A DNA stretch of 64,000 nucleotides from Pseudomonas akapageensis (GTDB lineage: Bacteria > Pseudomonadota > Gammaproteobacteria > Pseudomonadales > Pseudomonadaceae). The notes beneath the pieces are model-generated. The model was given only the letters and a program-made list of their open reading frames with translations. It did not search any database and had not been told where the DNA came from. The DNA lies in NCBI RefSeq assembly GCF_011355085.1, contig NZ_VXCP01000010.1:173047-237046 (forward strand). Direction: 5' to 3'. How positions within the stretch are numbered: the stretch's first letter is position 1; each line of letters begins with the position of its first letter. Shown in pieces: positions 1-10,825 of this stretch. Made by a program: the position numbers and the translations under genes.

Positions 1-58
1 CGACCCGCCAACGCGCAGCCCAGAGAAGCGTAACCAAAAAAAGGACACCAATTCTAAC

Positions 59-86
59 GAAAAAACCCGCGACAAGCGCGGGTTTC
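59..86 (-). terminator. Rho-independent terminator after cpoB
   Basis: A 7-bp GC-rich stem (65-71 with 77-83, loop 72-76) is followed on the minus strand by a T run at 65-60. It lies about 20 bases past the cpoB stop and closes the tol-pal operon. Bases 1-58 hold no gene I can support. Confidence 0.85.
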
Positions 87-105
87 TTGATTCACAGCCC
101 TGAAC

Positions 106-939
106 TCAGAGCTTCTGCAAGTCCCGCTGCGCCAATTGCGCGGCGGAAGTGCCCGGATACTGGGTCACGACCTGCTGCAAAATACCCTTGACCCTGTCCA
201 TATGCCCGAGGCGACGTTCGACATCCGCGAGCTTGTACAGCGAGTCAGGCACCTTCGGATGCTTGGGGTACAGCTGGCTGACCTTGGCAAACGCCTGACC
301 CGCACCCTGCAGGTCACCCTTGGCCAGGTTCACTTCGCCCAACCAGTACTGAGCATTGCCCGCATACTGACTGTTCGGATATTTGCGCAGGAACGCCGTG
401 AAGGCCTGGCTGGCCTTGTCGAAGTCCTTGGCCTTTATCAGGTCGAAGGCAGCATCGTAATAGAGCTTTTCCTTCGCCGGATCACCGGGTTCACTGCTCG
501 CAGCAGGCTGATTGGCAGGCGCCTGGCCTGCGGCTGCTGCGGGGGTACCGGCGGCGCTGTTGTCGCCGCCGGCCGGAGAATTCTGAGGAGCCGCAGCGGG
601 TGCACCGCCGGTTCCAATGCGCCGATCAAGTTCCTGGTACCGCTCCAGGTTTTCCTGCTTCATGCGCGCTATATCGTTTTGCAGAACCTCAATCACGCCC
701 TGTTGCCGCGCAAGTTGTTCCTGCATTTGTTGCAGTTGGTTGAACAGCTCGCCCTGCGCCGAGACAGGGGTCGCAACCCCTCCCCCGGCATAGGCGCCGT
801 TCGTACCGTAACCCGCAGGCGGATAACTGCTGCCGCTACTGTTGTAGCCAGCGTTGTCATCGACCACAGGAACCTCAGCCCAAGCCACGAGTGGAAGGGT
901 GAGAGCCAGAATAGTTACAGCACGACGGCACGTTCGCAT
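106..939 (-). CDS. cpoB: Cell division coordinator CpoB (YbgF), Tol-Pal system
   Basis: Periplasmic protein that in other bacteria links the Tol-Pal machine to peptidoglycan synthesis during constriction. The 277-residue product has a signal peptide (residues 1-21, ending AWA), a Gly/Ser-rich stretch, a coiled coil at about 64-108 that serves for trimerisation in the family, an Ala/Pro/Gln-rich linker (111-155) and a C-terminal TPR domain (157-277) with repeated YDAAFDLIK/YWLGEVNLAKG-type helices. It is the last gene of the tol-pal operon. Its ATG lies six bases after the pal stop without a strong ribosome site of its own, so translational coupling is likely. Length and architecture are normal for the family. 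Confidence 0.95.
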   Translation of the reverse strand: MRTCRRAVTILALTLPLVAWAEVPVVDDNAGYNSSGSSYPPAGYGTNGAYAGGGVATPVSAQGELFNQLQQMQEQLARQQGVIEVLQNDIARMKQENLERYQELDRRIGTGGAPAAAPQNSPAGGDNSAAGTPAAAAGQAPANQPAASSEPGDPAKEKLYYDAAFDLIKAKDFDKASQAFTAFLRKYPNSQYAGNAQYWLGEVNLAKGDLQGAGQAFAKVSQLYPKHPKVPDSLYKLADVERRLGHMDRVKGILQQVVTQYPGTSAAQLAQRDLQKL

Positions 940-945
940 GACTGA

Positions 946-1443
946 TTACTTACGCAGTTCTACGCGACGGTTCTGAGCCCAGGACTGCTCGTCGTTGCCG
1001 GTGGCAACTGGACGCTCTTCGCCGTAGGAAACCAGTTCCAGCTGAGCTGGCGATACGCCTTGCAGAACCAGGTAGCGCTGAACGGCTTTCGCACGACGCT
1101 CGCCCAGAGCCATGTTGTATTCGCGAGTACCACGCTCGTCGGTGTTGCCTTCCAGGACGACGCGAGCGCCATTGCCTTTCAGGTCCTTGGCGTGAACGTC
1201 CAGAGCGCGCATGGCTTCTGGCTTCAGGTCCGAGCTGTCGTATTCGAAGTAGAAGGTGGTGATTGCGCGCAGAGCTGCTTCTTCGCTCAGGCTGCCGTCT
1301 ACTGCACCAGTGTTGGCGCCGTAACCAGCGTTCGGATCAACAGCGCCTTCACCAGCGTTGTCACCGCCTTTCGAGGAGCAACCTACAGCTACGGCCAAGG
1401 CCAGAGCCAGCGCAGCAAACTTACCAAACTTCAGCATTTCCAT
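946..1443 (-). CDS. pal: Peptidoglycan-associated lipoprotein Pal (OprL)
   Basis: Outer-membrane lipoprotein that binds peptidoglycan and TolB and holds the envelope layers together at the septum. The ATG at 1443 is chosen because AGGAG lies seven bases upstream; the frame stays open further back but without support. The 165-residue product has a lipoprotein signal with lipobox Cys at residue 22 (AVAVGC), a short Gly/Asn-rich linker, and an OmpA-like domain from about 60 to the end. That domain contains [10 protein letters not shown] and the diaminopimelate-binding stretch [19 protein letters not shown]. It sits between tolB and cpoB, as in all pseudomonads. Confidence 0.97.
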   Translation of the reverse strand: MEMLKFGKFAALALALAVAVGCSSKGGDNAGEGAVDPNAGYGANTGAVDGSLSEEAALRAITTFYFEYDSSDLKPEAMRALDVHAKDLKGNGARVVLEGNTDERGTREYNMALGERRAKAVQRYLVLQGVSPAQLELVSYGEERPVATGNDEQSWAQNRRVELRK

Positions 1444-1495
1444 CGTGAAACTCCTAATGAACCCCAATGTGTTAAGTAAAACGTACAGCGCCGCG

Positions 1496-2797
1496 TCAGT
1501 TCAGGTAAGGGGACCAGGAAGGTTCTCTGACTTCGCCTTGAGCGGTAGGAAGCGGGAGCCTCACGCGTCCGTTGAGAGACACGAGCATCAAGACTCCCCG
1601 GCCCTGCTGGCGGGTGGCGTAGATTAGCATGGTGCCGTTGGGCGCGACAGTGGGCGACTCATCAAGTGTGCTATCTGTAAGGATTTTTACACTACCGCGT
1701 TGCAAATCTTGAGCTGCCACCTTGAAATTGGTGAAGCCATCCTGACGGTGAATCATGACCAGAGTCTTTTCATCGGCCGACAGTTTAGGGTTGGCGTTGT
1801 AGTTACCCACGAACGTCACGCGCTCAGCACCACCGCCACCGACGCTGGTCTTGTAGATCTGTGGCTTGCCACCACGGTCCGAGGTGAAGTAGATGGTCGA
1901 ACCATCCTTGCCCCAGAACGGCTCGGTATTGATACCTGGGCCTGCGGTTACGCGAGTGATCTGGCGCGAACCCAGGTTCATCACGTAGATGTCCGGGTTG
2001 CCGTCCTTGGACAGCACGAACGCCAGGCGATTGCCATCCGGCGAAAATGCCGGCGCACCGTTCAGGCCTTCGAAGTTGGTGATCTGCTCACGACGACCGG
2101 TGTCGATGTGTTGCATGAAGATACGCGGACGCTTCTGCTCGAAGGAGACATAAGCGATGCGCTTGCCATCCGGAGCGAAACGCGGCGACAGGATCGGCTC
2201 ACGCGATTGCAACAGGGTCACTGCGCGGGCGCCGTCGTAGTCAGAGCGCTGCAGGGTATAGCGGGTGTTGTTCTCAGAGAAGCGCTCGGCCGTCACGTAG
2301 AGCATGCGTGTCGAGAACGCGCCCTTGATGCCGGTCAACTTCTCGAACGACTGGTCCGCAATGTAATGGGACATGTCGCGCAACTGATCGACACTACCCG
2401 ACACGCTGCCGGTCAGCACTTGCTGCTCGGTGGCAACGTTGAACAGTGCGTATTGCACCTGCAGGCGACCACCGGCCGGAACGATGCTGCCGACCATGAC
2501 GTACTGGGCGCCCAGGGCTTTCCAGTCGCGGAAGATCACTTCGCTGGCCTGGGTTGGCAGGCCGATCATGTTCTGTTTCGGAATCGGCGAGTAATAACCC
2601 GAGTTACGCAGGTCATTGCTGATGATTTCCGACATGTCCTCCGGCAGTACGCTGCCGCCCTGCCAGCCAAAAGGCACTACGGCAATCGGAGTGGCACGAT
2701 CGCTGCCACTGGTGACCAGAATGTTCTTTTCCTCTGCACTGACCATTCCCGCTGCAAAGCAGAGAACGACCAGCAGTCCTCGAAGAATGTTAATCAC
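1496..2797 (-). CDS. tolB: Tol-Pal system protein TolB
   Basis: Periplasmic partner of Pal that passes TolA-dependent force to the outer membrane. The 433-residue product has a signal peptide (1-21, ending VSA), an N-terminal alpha/beta domain (about 22-165) and a six-bladed beta-propeller from about 180. The propeller is built from repeats of the type [45 protein letters not shown] and [13 protein letters not shown]. Its start codon overlaps the tolA stop by four bases, so the two are translationally coupled. Full length, nothing unusual. Confidence 0.97.
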   Translation of the reverse strand: MINILRGLLVVLCFAAGMVSAEEKNILVTSGSDRATPIAVVPFGWQGGSVLPEDMSEIISNDLRNSGYYSPIPKQNMIGLPTQASEVIFRDWKALGAQYVMVGSIVPAGGRLQVQYALFNVATEQQVLTGSVSGSVDQLRDMSHYIADQSFEKLTGIKGAFSTRMLYVTAERFSENNTRYTLQRSDYDGARAVTLLQSREPILSPRFAPDGKRIAYVSFEQKRPRIFMQHIDTGRREQITNFEGLNGAPAFSPDGNRLAFVLSKDGNPDIYVMNLGSRQITRVTAGPGINTEPFWGKDGSTIYFTSDRGGKPQIYKTSVGGGGAERVTFVGNYNANPKLSADEKTLVMIHRQDGFTNFKVAAQDLQRGSVKILTDSTLDESPTVAPNGTMLIYATRQQGRGVLMLVSLNGRVRLPLPTAQGEVREPSWSPYLN

Positions 2798-3888
2798 AAG
2801 GCTAGATCCTCAGGTGTGAATGTCATCTTGAATGACCGGTATTGGTTGAATTCGCTTGGCTTCAAACCCTGCATTTCTGTCAAGCGGCCAATGTTCTTGA
2901 CTGCAGCTACTGCCGAACTGTCGAAAGGTCCATCGCCACTGGAGCGCAAAACGCTGACCGAGGTAACGGTGCCGTCCGGCAACATGCCGATCTGCAGGAC
3001 CACCGTCATGTTCTTGCGCGCAGAAGGTGGACGTGCCCAGCCTTCGGCCGCTCGCTTCCGAATCAGATCGTCGAAGGAGCCTGCTACCTCGTCGCCCCGC
3101 TCATCAGCCAGCGCCTGTTGGCGCTCAGTGCTGTCGGAGAGCAACTCGGCCAATGCCTGCGCCTTCTTGTCTTCAGCGGCCTTGCGTGCAGCTTCCACTG
3201 CCTTCTTCTTCGCAGCATCGGCCGAAGCTTTCTTCTTCGCGTCCTCGGCGGCTTTCTTTTTCGCCTCCTCGGCAGCAGCCAGTTTCTTCGCGTCCTCGGC
3301 AGCCTTCTTCTTGGCTTCCTCGGCAGCTTGTTTCTTGGCTTCTTCTTCCGCCTTTTTCTTGGCGTCCGCTTCAGCCTGTTTCTTGGCCTCTTCTTCCGCC
3401 TTTTTCTTGGCGATGTCGGCCAGTTGTTTCTCTTCGGCCTTCTTCGCCTCGGCTGCCTTCTTGGCTTCGTCGGCCTTCTTGGCTTCGTCGGCTTTCTTGG
3501 CTTCGTCAGCCTTCTTGGCCTCCGCTACCTTTTTCGCCTCGTCGGCCTGCTTGGCTTCTTCGGCTTTTTGAGCCGCTTCCTCTTTCTTTTGTTCCGCAGC
3601 TTTTACGGCTTCCTGCTCGACCTTTTTCTGCTCCATCTGCTCGACTTCGGTCTGGCGCGCGGCAGTCTTCTTCGCCTCACCGGCAATCTTCTGATTGGTC
3701 TGGGTGGTGGCCTGGCTTTTCGATTTGAGCTGGTACAGGGTTGCCTGGACGATAGGCTTGGATGGCGGCAGGTCCGGGGTCATGGCAAAACTGACGAAGA
3801 GCATGCCGAAAACCAGGACGTGCAGCGCTATGGCCCAGACGCTGGGCCAGAAGTAGCTTTCCGAGGCGGAGGGCTCTCGCTGTTGCAT
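2794..3888 (-). CDS. tolA: Cell envelope integrity protein TolA
   Basis: Inner-membrane protein that spans the periplasm and links TolQR proton-motive-force transduction to TolB/Pal. The 364-residue product has a short cytoplasmic tail, one membrane helix (about 15-37), a very long Ala/Lys/Glu helix (about 70-245) of repeating KKADEAKKA and [10 protein letters not shown] units, and the globular domain III (about 250-364) containing [11 protein letters not shown] and a TonB-like [18 protein letters not shown]. Filamentous phage and colicins use domain III in other species. The low-complexity helix is built from internally repeated DNA, so its length probably varies between strains. The start overlaps the tolR stop by one base. 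Confidence 0.96.
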   Translation of the reverse strand: MQQREPSASESYFWPSVWAIALHVLVFGMLFVSFAMTPDLPPSKPIVQATLYQLKSKSQATTQTNQKIAGEAKKTAARQTEVEQMEQKKVEQEAVKAAEQKKEEAAQKAEEAKQADEAKKVAEAKKADEAKKADEAKKADEAKKAAEAKKAEEKQLADIAKKKAEEEAKKQAEADAKKKAEEEAKKQAAEEAKKKAAEDAKKLAAAEEAKKKAAEDAKKKASADAAKKKAVEAARKAAEDKKAQALAELLSDSTERQQALADERGDEVAGSFDDLIRKRAAEGWARPPSARKNMTVVLQIGMLPDGTVTSVSVLRSSGDGPFDSSAVAAVKNIGRLTEMQGLKPSEFNQYRSFKMTFTPEDLAL

Positions 3889-4340
3889 CAGGGCGCCTCG
3901 GTAATCAAGCCAACATTACCGACACCCGCCTTCTGCAACCCACCCATGGCGCCCATGACCGCGCCGTAATCGACGGTCTTGTCGCCACGGATGAAGACCT
4001 GGGTCTGCTTGCCCTGCCCACGGCCGGCGCTGATGATCTTGGTCACCGCATCGGTCATTTGCGGCAAGGTCATGGCCTTGTCCATCTGCTTGTCGGTATC
4101 GACTTCGCTGCCAAGATTCCAGTAATAGGTCTTGTCAGCCTTGATCGAAATGGTCAGGACCTGGGTGTTGTTGTCCTGCGGCAAGGCTTCGCTGGAAACC
4201 TTGGGCAGATCAACCTTGACACCCTGGTTGAGCATCGGTGCGGTAACCATGAAGATGACCAGCAGCACCAACATCACGTCGATGTAGGGCACCACATTCA
4301 TCTCGGCGACCGGCTTGCGTTTTTGGCGAACTCGAGCCAT
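3888..4340 (-). CDS. tolR: Tol-Pal system protein TolR
   Basis: ExbD-family subunit of the TolQR motor, which uses the proton motive force to energise TolA. The 150-residue product has a basic N-terminus (MARVRQKRKP), one membrane helix (about 17-38) beginning NVVPYIDVMLVLLVIFMV with the conserved proton-path Asp in YIDVML, and a periplasmic ExbD/TolR domain containing FIRGDKTVDYGAVM. It is 14 bases downstream of tolQ and overlaps tolA by one base. Confidence 0.97.
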   Translation of the reverse strand: MARVRQKRKPVAEMNVVPYIDVMLVLLVIFMVTAPMLNQGVKVDLPKVSSEALPQDNNTQVLTISIKADKTYYWNLGSEVDTDKQMDKAMTLPQMTDAVTKIISAGRGQGKQTQVFIRGDKTVDYGAVMGAMGGLQKAGVGNVGLITEAP

Positions 4341-4354
4341 TAGGATTTACCTGC

Positions 4355-5050
4355 TCACTCTTCGCTGGTGTGCACTTTACGGTGCAGGATGGCCTGGAAC
4401 TCGTCGGCGAATGTGTAATAGCGGCCGATCAAGACTTCGCTGCGGGCAGCGAAACGGTTGTAGGCGATAACGGCTGGAATTGCTGCGAACAGGCCGATAG
4501 CGGTGGCAACCAGTGCTTCGGCAATGCCGGGTGCTACGGTTGCGAGGGTTGCCTGCTGAGCTGCGGCCAGGCCACGGAAGGAGTTCATGATACCCCAGAC
4601 GGTGCCGAACAGACCGATGTACGGACTGGTCGAACCCACGGTTGCCAGGAACGGCAGGCTCTGCTCGAGCTTCTCTTCTTCGCGGGAGATGGCAACGCGC
4701 ATGGCACGACCAACACCTTCCATGACCGCATCAGGATCGACGCCCTGCTGCTGGCGCAGACGGGAGAACTCCTTGAAGCCGGCACGGAACACCTGCTCGA
4801 CGCCGGAATCCGGATCCGGGTTGCTGCCGGCCTGACGGTACAGCTTGGACAGGTCGATACCCGACCAGAAGCGTTCTTCGAAGCCTTCCAGGGCACGACG
4901 CCCCGCACGCAGCATGGTGCTGCGCTGAAAGATCATGATCCATGAAGTGACCGATGCGGCTACCAGGATCAGCATTACCAGCTGTACAACCACGCTGGCA
5001 TTGCTGACCAGGCTCCACATGGAGGTATGGTCGACGACGTTAGCTTCCAC
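4355..5050 (-). CDS. tolQ: Tol-Pal system protein TolQ
   Basis: MotA/ExbB/TolQ-family inner-membrane channel subunit that forms the TolQR motor. The 231-residue product has a first membrane helix at about 15-40 (VVVQLVMLILVAASVTSWIMI) and two further helices in the C-terminal half. The TGSTSPYIGLFGTVWGIMNSF region and the VAPGIAEALVATAIGLFAAIPAV helix are diagnostic. Translation appears to start at a GTG (5050) with AGGAG seven bases upstream, only two bases past the ybgC stop. Second gene of the operon. Confidence 0.97.
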   Translation of the reverse strand: MEANVVDHTSMWSLVSNASVVVQLVMLILVAASVTSWIMIFQRSTMLRAGRRALEGFEERFWSGIDLSKLYRQAGSNPDPDSGVEQVFRAGFKEFSRLRQQQGVDPDAVMEGVGRAMRVAISREEEKLEQSLPFLATVGSTSPYIGLFGTVWGIMNSFRGLAAAQQATLATVAPGIAEALVATAIGLFAAIPAVIAYNRFAARSEVLIGRYYTFADEFQAILHRKVHTSEE

Positions 5051-5052
5051 GC

Positions 5053-5508
5053 TTAATCTCCTGCTCTTGAATGTGTACCCGGACCGCTCGCGTCGGCAAA
5101 GGCCGCACGCAAGTCTGGGGGGATGGCCCGGGGTTTGAAATTATCGGCGCGCACGCAGGCCACCAGGAACTGCCCTTCACAGAGCAGCGTTGCATCCGCG
5201 GCCCGCCTGACCTGCTGATGAAAGCGCAGGCTGGCACGGTTCAGTTCGATTACTTCAGCGCTTACCAGCAATTCGTCGTCCAGCCGTGCCGGCACGTGAT
5301 AGCGCGCCTCACTGGAGTGCACGACGAACAACATGTTCTCACCTACCAGCTCCGACTGAGCAAAGCCCAGTTCCCGCAGCCGCTCGGTACGGGCACGCTC
5401 CATGAACTTCAGGTAGTTAACGTAATACACGACGCCGCCTGCATCGGTGTCTTCGTAATAAACACGACAACGATGTGCAAACGACTGAACCCCATTTTGC
5501 GCGCGCAT
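5053..5508 (-). CDS. ybgC: Tol-Pal-associated acyl-CoA thioesterase YbgC
   Basis: Hotdog-fold acyl-CoA thioesterase encoded at the head of tol-pal operons; in other bacteria it acts on short-chain or phospholipid-related acyl-CoA/ACP. The 151-residue product carries the family signature [26 protein letters not shown] at about residues 17-42, with the catalytic Asp in EDTDAGG. It is first in the ybgC-tolQRAB-pal-cpoB run. The promoter should lie in 5509-5650, a 142-base gap in which I recognise no clear motif. A GAGGAG is present but about 13 bases before the ATG, which is rather far. Confidence 0.94.
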   Translation of the reverse strand: MRAQNGVQSFAHRCRVYYEDTDAGGVVYYVNYLKFMERARTERLRELGFAQSELVGENMLFVVHSSEARYHVPARLDDELLVSAEVIELNRASLRFHQQVRRAADATLLCEGQFLVACVRADNFKPRAIPPDLRAAFADASGPGTHSRAGD

Positions 5509-5650
5509 ACTCTAGTGCTTACTCCTCAGGTTGCCAATCCGCTCAAGCAACTGTTTTTACATACTTTATGCCGACTTGCCCCCAGGGCCGCGCTCATACC
5601 CGCCCTTAGGACCACGAAAACGTCGAAATGATCGGTACCGTTCGGCGCAT

Positions 5651-6706
5651 TCATTCATCGGAAATATCGATAAATGGATCGCTAGCCGGCATTTCGCCCA
5701 TCCGATTGGGTACATTCAGACCGAAATGCAGGTACGCATGGCGCGTCACCACGCGCCCTCGAGGCGTGCGCATGATATACCCCTGCTGGATCAGGTAGGG
5801 CTCCAGGACATCCTCGATAGTGTGGCGCTCTTCGCTGATCGCCGCTGCCAGGCTGTCGACCCCGACCGGACCACCGTCGAACTTCTCGATCATGGTCAGC
5901 AGCAACCGCCGATCCTGATGGTCGAACCCGCGCTCATCGACGTCCAGCAGATTCAAGGCCATGTCGGCGATCGGCTTGGTGATATGACCCTTGCCCCTCA
6001 CTTCGGCGAAATCCCGCACCCGCCGCAGCAAGCGGTTGGCAATGCGCGGCGTACCTCGGGCACGACGAGCGATCTCGTAGGCGCCCTGGTCTTCAATCGG
6101 CAATCCCAGAATGCCGCCCGATCGACTGACGATGGTGGCAAGGTCGGCCGTGCTGTAGAACTCCAGGCGCTGGACGATACCGAAGCGGTCGCGCAACGGG
6201 TTGGTCAGCATGCCGGCCCGGGTGGTCGCGCCGACCAGCGTGAACGGTGGCAGGTCGAGCTTGATGGAGCGCGCCGCCGGACCTTCGCCGATCATGATAT
6301 CCAGTTGAAAATCTTCCATGGCCGGATACAGGACCTCCTCGACGATCGGCGAAAGCCGGTGGATCTCGTCGATGAACAGCACGTCGTGCGGCTCCAGATT
6401 GGTCAGCAATGCCGCCAGATCGCCAGGTCGCTCCAGTACAGGGCCGGACGTACTCTTGATCGACACGCCCATTTCCTGGGCAATGATATTGGCCAGGGTC
6501 GTCTTGCCCAATCCCGGCGGACCGAAGATCAGGGTGTGGTCGAGCGACTCGTTGCGTCCCCGAGCCGCCTGGATGAACAACTCCATCTGCTCGCGCACGG
6601 TCGGCTGGCCGATGTATTCGGCCAGGCTCAGCGGGCGAATTGCCCGGTCCTGGAGCTCTTCGCGGTCGCGCCCGGTGGCGGTTATCAGTCGGTCTGCGTC
6701 GATCAC
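5651..6706 (-). CDS. ruvB: Holliday junction ATP-dependent helicase RuvB
   Basis: Hexameric AAA+ motor that drives branch migration of Holliday junctions with RuvA before RuvC cleavage. The 351-residue product has Walker A ([11 protein letters not shown]), Walker B ([11 protein letters not shown]), a sensor region ([18 protein letters not shown]), and a C-terminal winged helix ending with the DNA-contacting [15 protein letters not shown]. Start is GTG at 6706, directly abutting the ruvA stop (TAA then GTG), so the two are coupled. Order ruvC-ruvA-ruvB is standard for Pseudomonas. Confidence 0.97.
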   Translation of the reverse strand: MIDADRLITATGRDREELQDRAIRPLSLAEYIGQPTVREQMELFIQAARGRNESLDHTLIFGPPGLGKTTLANIIAQEMGVSIKSTSGPVLERPGDLAALLTNLEPHDVLFIDEIHRLSPIVEEVLYPAMEDFQLDIMIGEGPAARSIKLDLPPFTLVGATTRAGMLTNPLRDRFGIVQRLEFYSTADLATIVSRSGGILGLPIEDQGAYEIARRARGTPRIANRLLRRVRDFAEVRGKGHITKPIADMALNLLDVDERGFDHQDRRLLLTMIEKFDGGPVGVDSLAAAISEERHTIEDVLEPYLIQQGYIMRTPRGRVVTRHAYLHFGLNVPNRMGEMPASDPFIDISDE

Positions 6707-7315
6707 TTAAATCATCCCCTTGAGGGAGCGGCGAATCAGCTCCTCGCTGCTCAAGCCCTTGGCATCGATGGCAGCCACGGCACGACTGGCTTCCTGCGGC
6801 TTGTAACCCAGGGATATCAAGGCGCTCACCGCATCGCTCTCGGCCGTGGAAACCGGCGCCAGCGGTTGCGGGCCGTTCGGTACCAGCTCGAACATGCTCG
6901 GCACGGTTTCCCAGGCCTTGAAACGGTCCTTGAGTTCGACCAACAGGCGTTCGGCGGTTTTCTTGCCCACGCCCGGGACCTTGACCAGCGCAGAGGTATC
7001 CTGAGCCTGGACACAGCGTACCAGCTCATCGACCTCGAGACTGGACATCAACGCCAACGCCAGCTTCGGCCCTACGCCATTGAGACGAATCAATTCGCGA
7101 AACAGCTCACGCTCGCGCTTTGCATAGAAGCCATAGAGCAGTTGCGCGTCTTCGCGCACCACCAGATGCGTGTGCAAGGTCACCGGCTCACCGACCGATG
7201 GCAGCCGATAGAGCGTGGTCATGGGCACCTCGAGCTCATAGCCCAGCCCGTTGACATCAAGAATCAGGTGCGGAGGCTGCTTCTCAGCCAGGGTACCGCG
7301 CAAGCGTCCAATCAC
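6707..7315 (-). CDS. ruvA: Holliday junction branch migration protein RuvA
   Basis: Tetrameric four-way-junction-binding subunit that loads RuvB. I place the start at GTG 7315 because the protein then begins at the family's usual residue ([11 protein letters not shown]), gives 202 residues, and AAAGGACC lies just upstream; an in-frame ATG farther upstream lacks family support. Domain I is an OB fold, domain II has two helix-hairpin-helix motifs ([13 protein letters not shown] and [19 protein letters not shown]), and the C-terminal domain III ([17 protein letters not shown]) binds RuvB. About 128 bases separate it from ruvC. Confidence 0.96.
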   Translation of the reverse strand: MIGRLRGTLAEKQPPHLILDVNGLGYELEVPMTTLYRLPSVGEPVTLHTHLVVREDAQLLYGFYAKRERELFRELIRLNGVGPKLALALMSSLEVDELVRCVQAQDTSALVKVPGVGKKTAERLLVELKDRFKAWETVPSMFELVPNGPQPLAPVSTAESDAVSALISLGYKPQEASRAVAAIDAKGLSSEELIRRSLKGMI

Positions 7316-7443
7316 GTTCAGGTCCTTTCTCATGACCGCGCGCAATGGCGGGCCAATCAATTGCGGCAAGCGTGCTCGCCATCATTGCAGGCCTGTGCAG
7401 ACCTGCAACCGGAAATGTTTAAGCCAATGATGCCAAGCCCCGC

Positions 7444-7968
7444 TCAGAGTCGCAGGCGACCACCGCGGCTCCGTGCGCTACTCAAGCCATGAGGTATCAG
7501 GCTCGAGCGCGTATGGGCATGACACAAGGCAATCGCCAGCGCATCGGATGCGTCGATTTGCGGCTTCTTGGCGAGTTTCAGCAAATGCATGACCATCATC
7601 TGCACCTGCTCCTTGTTTGCGCCACCGGTACCGACGATCGCCTGCTTGACCTGGGTCGCCGTATATTCGGCGATTTCCAGGGACTCCTCGGCCGCAGCGA
7701 CGATCGCGGCGCCCCGCGCCTGGCCCAGCTTTAGTGCAGAGTCGGCGTTTTTCGCCATGAATACCTTTTCGATCCCCATGGTCACCGGCCCATAGGCCTG
7801 GATCACTTCACGCACGCCTCGGTAAACGATCTGCAAACGTTCGTGCAACAAACCGCTGCCGGTGCGAATGCAGCCGGAGGCCACATATTCGCAGCCACGG
7901 CCGATGTCGCGCACCACGCCATATCCGGTAATTCGCGAACCGGGGTCGATACCAAGAATAAGAGTCAT
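7444..7968 (-). CDS. ruvC: Crossover junction endodeoxyribonuclease RuvC
   Basis: Dimeric Holliday-junction resolvase. The 174-residue product shows the RNase H-like fold with catalytic acidic residues in [14 protein letters not shown] (Asp 7), GIEKVF (Glu, about 67) and [14 protein letters not shown] (two Asp near 139-142). First gene of the ruvCAB set and 127 bases downstream of yebC/pmpR, with which it may be co-transcribed. Full length. Confidence 0.97.
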   Translation of the reverse strand: MTLILGIDPGSRITGYGVVRDIGRGCEYVASGCIRTGSGLLHERLQIVYRGVREVIQAYGPVTMGIEKVFMAKNADSALKLGQARGAAIVAAAEESLEIAEYTATQVKQAIVGTGGANKEQVQMMVMHLLKLAKKPQIDASDALAIALCHAHTRSSLIPHGLSSARSRGGRLRL

Positions 7969-8095
7969 AACGCCTGCAGCTTGAGAGATGAGACCTGCGG
8001 CAATTGCCGCAACAGCTTAAAGGCAGAAGCCGGACATGCACAGCAGTGAAATATCACGGCCTTGCACATCCGGCTTCAAGATCGTTGCAGGTGAA

Positions 8096-8842
8096 TCAGC
8101 CGAGCTGCTCTGCCACCGACTCGGGAATGTCGGCATTGGAATAGACGTTCTGCACATCATCCAGGTCTTCGAGCATGTCGATCAGCTTGAGGACTTTCTC
8201 GGCGCCCTCCAGGTCCAGTTCGGCACTGGTGGTCGGGAGCATGACGATCTCGGCATCGGCCGCCTTGAAACCCGCCGCTTCCAGCGCGTTGCGCACCGCA
8301 TAGAAGCTGGAGAACGAGGTAAACACGTCGACTGAGCCGTCTTCGTTGCTGACCACATCATCGGCATCGGCTTCCATGGCCGCTTCCATGAGGGCATCTT
8401 CGTCAACGCCCGACGCGAAAGAAATCTGCCCCTTGCGCTCGAACAGGTAGGCCACCGAACCATCGGTACCGAGGTTACCCCCGCACTTGCTGAACGCATG
8501 GCGCACAGCAGCGGCTGTACGGTTGCGGTTGTCGGTCATGCATTCGACCATCACCGCGACACCATTGGGCCCGTAACCTTCGTAACTGAGCTCGACAACG
8601 TCATCACTACCGGCGGCACCGGTGCCACGGGCAATGGCGCGATCGATGATATCGCGACTCATGTTGGCACCCAGCGCCTTGTCCAGAGCCAGACGCAGAC
8701 GCGGATTCGAACCTGGATCACCGCCACCCTGACGGGCTGCGACGGTCAGTTCACGGATCCATTTGGTGAAGATCTTGCCCCTCTTGGCATCCTGGCGCTC
8801 TTTGCGGTGCTTGATGTTCGCCCACTTGGAATGACCTGCCAT
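8096..8842 (-). CDS. YebC/TACO1-family protein (PmpR-like)
   Basis: Member of the YebC/PmpR family. In P. aeruginosa the orthologue at the same place was described as a negative regulator of quinolone signalling, and related proteins help ribosomes through difficult sequences. The start is the ATG at 8842, giving the classic N-terminus [22 protein letters not shown] and 248 residues, with GGAG upstream. The family core [28 protein letters not shown] follows. Gene order aspS-yebC-ruvC is conserved. I cannot tell from sequence whether the transcriptional or the translational role applies. Confidence 0.95.
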   Translation of the reverse strand: MAGHSKWANIKHRKERQDAKRGKIFTKWIRELTVAARQGGGDPGSNPRLRLALDKALGANMSRDIIDRAIARGTGAAGSDDVVELSYEGYGPNGVAVMVECMTDNRNRTAAAVRHAFSKCGGNLGTDGSVAYLFERKGQISFASGVDEDALMEAAMEADADDVVSNEDGSVDVFTSFSSFYAVRNALEAAGFKAADAEIVMLPTTSAELDLEGAEKVLKLIDMLEDLDDVQNVYSNADIPESVAEQLG

Positions 8843-8956
8843 AAACTCGCTCCAAATTCTCTTTGCAACATTGCCCGCCACCGCAGGGCGATGGCGAGCA
8901 AGAAAAAATCCCGCCCTGGCAGCAAGGCGCCCCCTGGGGTGCGCCTTGAGACCGGC

Positions 8957-10732
8957 TTACTCCGCCTTCGGCTGTTCGCGCAGGCGAATGTGCAGCTCGC
9001 GCAGCGCCTTGGCATCCACCAGACCCGGTGCCTGAGTCATCACACAGGCAGCGCTCTGGGTTTTCGGGAAGGCGATCACTTCACGAATCGACTGGGCACC
9101 GGTCATCAGCATGACCAGACGGTCCAGACCAAATGCCAGACCACCGTGGGGCGGCGCACCGTACTTCAGGGCGTCGAGCAGGAAGCCGAATTTCTCTTCC
9201 TGTTCAGCCTCGTTGATCCCCAACAGACGGAATACAGCCTGCTGCATTTCCTTGCGGTGAATACGGATCGAACCGCCACCGAGCTCGGTACCGTTGAGCA
9301 CCATGTCGTAGGCACGGGACAGAGCGGTAGCCGGGTTGGCTTCCAGTTCTTCCGGCGAGCACTTCGGCGCGGTGAACGGGTGGTGCAGCGCAGTGAAGCT
9401 GCCGTCGTCGTTTTCTTCGAACATCGGGAAGTCGACAACCCACATCGGCGCCCACTCGCAGGTGTGCAGGTTGAAGTCGTTGCCGACCTTGATCCGCAGC
9501 GCGCCCAGGGCTTCGCTGACGATCTTGGCCTTGTCGGCGCCAAAGAAGACGATGTCGCCATCGACCGCACCGACGCGATCGAGGATCACGTTCAGATTGG
9601 CCTCAGGGATATTCTTGACGATCGGCGATTGCAGACCTTCGACGCCCTTGGCGCGCTCATTGACCTTGATGTACGCCAGGCCCTTGGCACCGTAGATGCC
9701 GACGAACTTGGTGTATTCGTCGATACGGCTGCGCGGCATGCTGGCACCACCTGGCAGGCGCAGTGCGGCAACGCGGCATTTCGGATCGTTGGCCGGGCCA
9801 CTGAAGACCTTGAAGTCAACATCCTTGAGCTGGTCGGCAACGTCGACCAGTTCCAGCGGAATACGCAGGTCAGGCTTGTCCGATCCGTAACGACGCATGG
9901 CCTCTTCGAAGGTCATGTGCGGGAACTCGCCGAATTCCAGACCCAGCACTTCCTTGAACAGGTTGCGGATCATGCCTTCGGTCAGGCCCATGATGTCGGC
10001 TTCGTTGAGGAAGCTGGTTTCGATGTCGATCTGGGTGAATTCCGGCTGGCGGTCGGCACGCAGGTCTTCATCGCGGAAGCACTTGGCGATCTGGTAGTAA
10101 CGATCGAAGCCGGCAACCATCAGCAGCTGCTTGAACAGCTGCGGTGATTGCGGCAAGGCGAAGAAGCTGCCGGCGTGAGTACGGCTCGGCACCAGATAGT
10201 CGCGCGCGCCTTCCGGCGTTGCACGAGTCAAGATCGGCGTCTCGACGTCGAGGAAGCCGTTTTCATCCAGGTAACGACGGATGCTGGTGGTCATGCGCGA
10301 ACGCAGACGCAGTTTTTCGGCCATTTCCGGACGACGCAGGTCGATGAAGCGGTAACGCAGACGCGTCTCCTCGCCAACATCGGAGTACTCGTTGAGCGGG
10401 AACGGCGGAGTTTCCGATTCGTTCAGGACTTCCAGCTCGTAACCCAGCACTTCGATGGCGCCAGAGGCCATGTTGGCATTGACGGCACCGGCCGGACGCA
10501 GGCGTACCTTACCGGTAACCTTGACCACGTATTCGCTGCGCACACGGTCGGCGACGGCGAAAGTGTCGGCGCGATCCGGGTCGAACACCACCTGGGCCAG
10601 ACCTTCGCGATCACGAATATCGAGGAAAATCACCCCGCCATGGTCGCGACGGCGATGAACCCATCCGCAAAGGGTAATTTCCTGGCCGTCCAGGCTTTCG
10701 TTCAATTGGCCGCAATAATGGCTGCGCATCAT
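8957..10732 (-). CDS. aspS: Aspartate--tRNA(Asp/Asn) ligase
   Basis: Class II aminoacyl-tRNA synthetase of the bacterial type. 591 residues: N-terminal OB-fold anticodon-binding domain (about 1-110, [22 protein letters not shown]), class II motif 2 ([23 protein letters not shown]), the GAD insertion domain (about 285-420), and motif 3 near the C-terminus ([15 protein letters not shown]). Pseudomonas AspRS is known to be non-discriminating, charging tRNA(Asn) for later transamidation; that is established for the genus, not visible here. A hairpin without a T tract lies between it and yebC. Confidence 0.97.
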   Translation of the reverse strand: MMRSHYCGQLNESLDGQEITLCGWVHRRRDHGGVIFLDIRDREGLAQVVFDPDRADTFAVADRVRSEYVVKVTGKVRLRPAGAVNANMASGAIEVLGYELEVLNESETPPFPLNEYSDVGEETRLRYRFIDLRRPEMAEKLRLRSRMTTSIRRYLDENGFLDVETPILTRATPEGARDYLVPSRTHAGSFFALPQSPQLFKQLLMVAGFDRYYQIAKCFRDEDLRADRQPEFTQIDIETSFLNEADIMGLTEGMIRNLFKEVLGLEFGEFPHMTFEEAMRRYGSDKPDLRIPLELVDVADQLKDVDFKVFSGPANDPKCRVAALRLPGGASMPRSRIDEYTKFVGIYGAKGLAYIKVNERAKGVEGLQSPIVKNIPEANLNVILDRVGAVDGDIVFFGADKAKIVSEALGALRIKVGNDFNLHTCEWAPMWVVDFPMFEENDDGSFTALHHPFTAPKCSPEELEANPATALSRAYDMVLNGTELGGGSIRIHRKEMQQAVFRLLGINEAEQEEKFGFLLDALKYGAPPHGGLAFGLDRLVMLMTGAQSIREVIAFPKTQSAACVMTQAPGLVDAKALRELHIRLREQPKAE

Positions 10733-10825
10733 GATAGTGGTTTCGCTTCTCGTAATCGGAATTCGGTGGAGGCCTGGCTCGCCCGGCGGACGCTATAGTG
10801 CAAGACCCTGCGGGTGCAGTTCAAC

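Noticed and set aside
1700..3571. A 623-codon plus-strand frame antisense to tolB and tolA
   Set aside because: It is the mirror of the Ala/Lys/Glu repeats of TolA and of TolB; no protein features of its own.
3171..3680. Tandem short repeats that could suggest a CRISPR or satellite array
   Set aside because: They are codons of the TolA coiled helix (KKAxEEAK units), irregular and in frame, with no spacers.
5531..7492. A 653-codon plus-strand frame antisense to ruvB and ruvA
   Set aside because: Both minus-strand genes are unmistakable; the long opening results from high-GC codon bias.
8904..8952. Hairpin AAGGCGC/GCGCCTT between aspS and yebC as a terminator
   Set aside because: The stem is good but the T run does not follow it directly; left unannotated.
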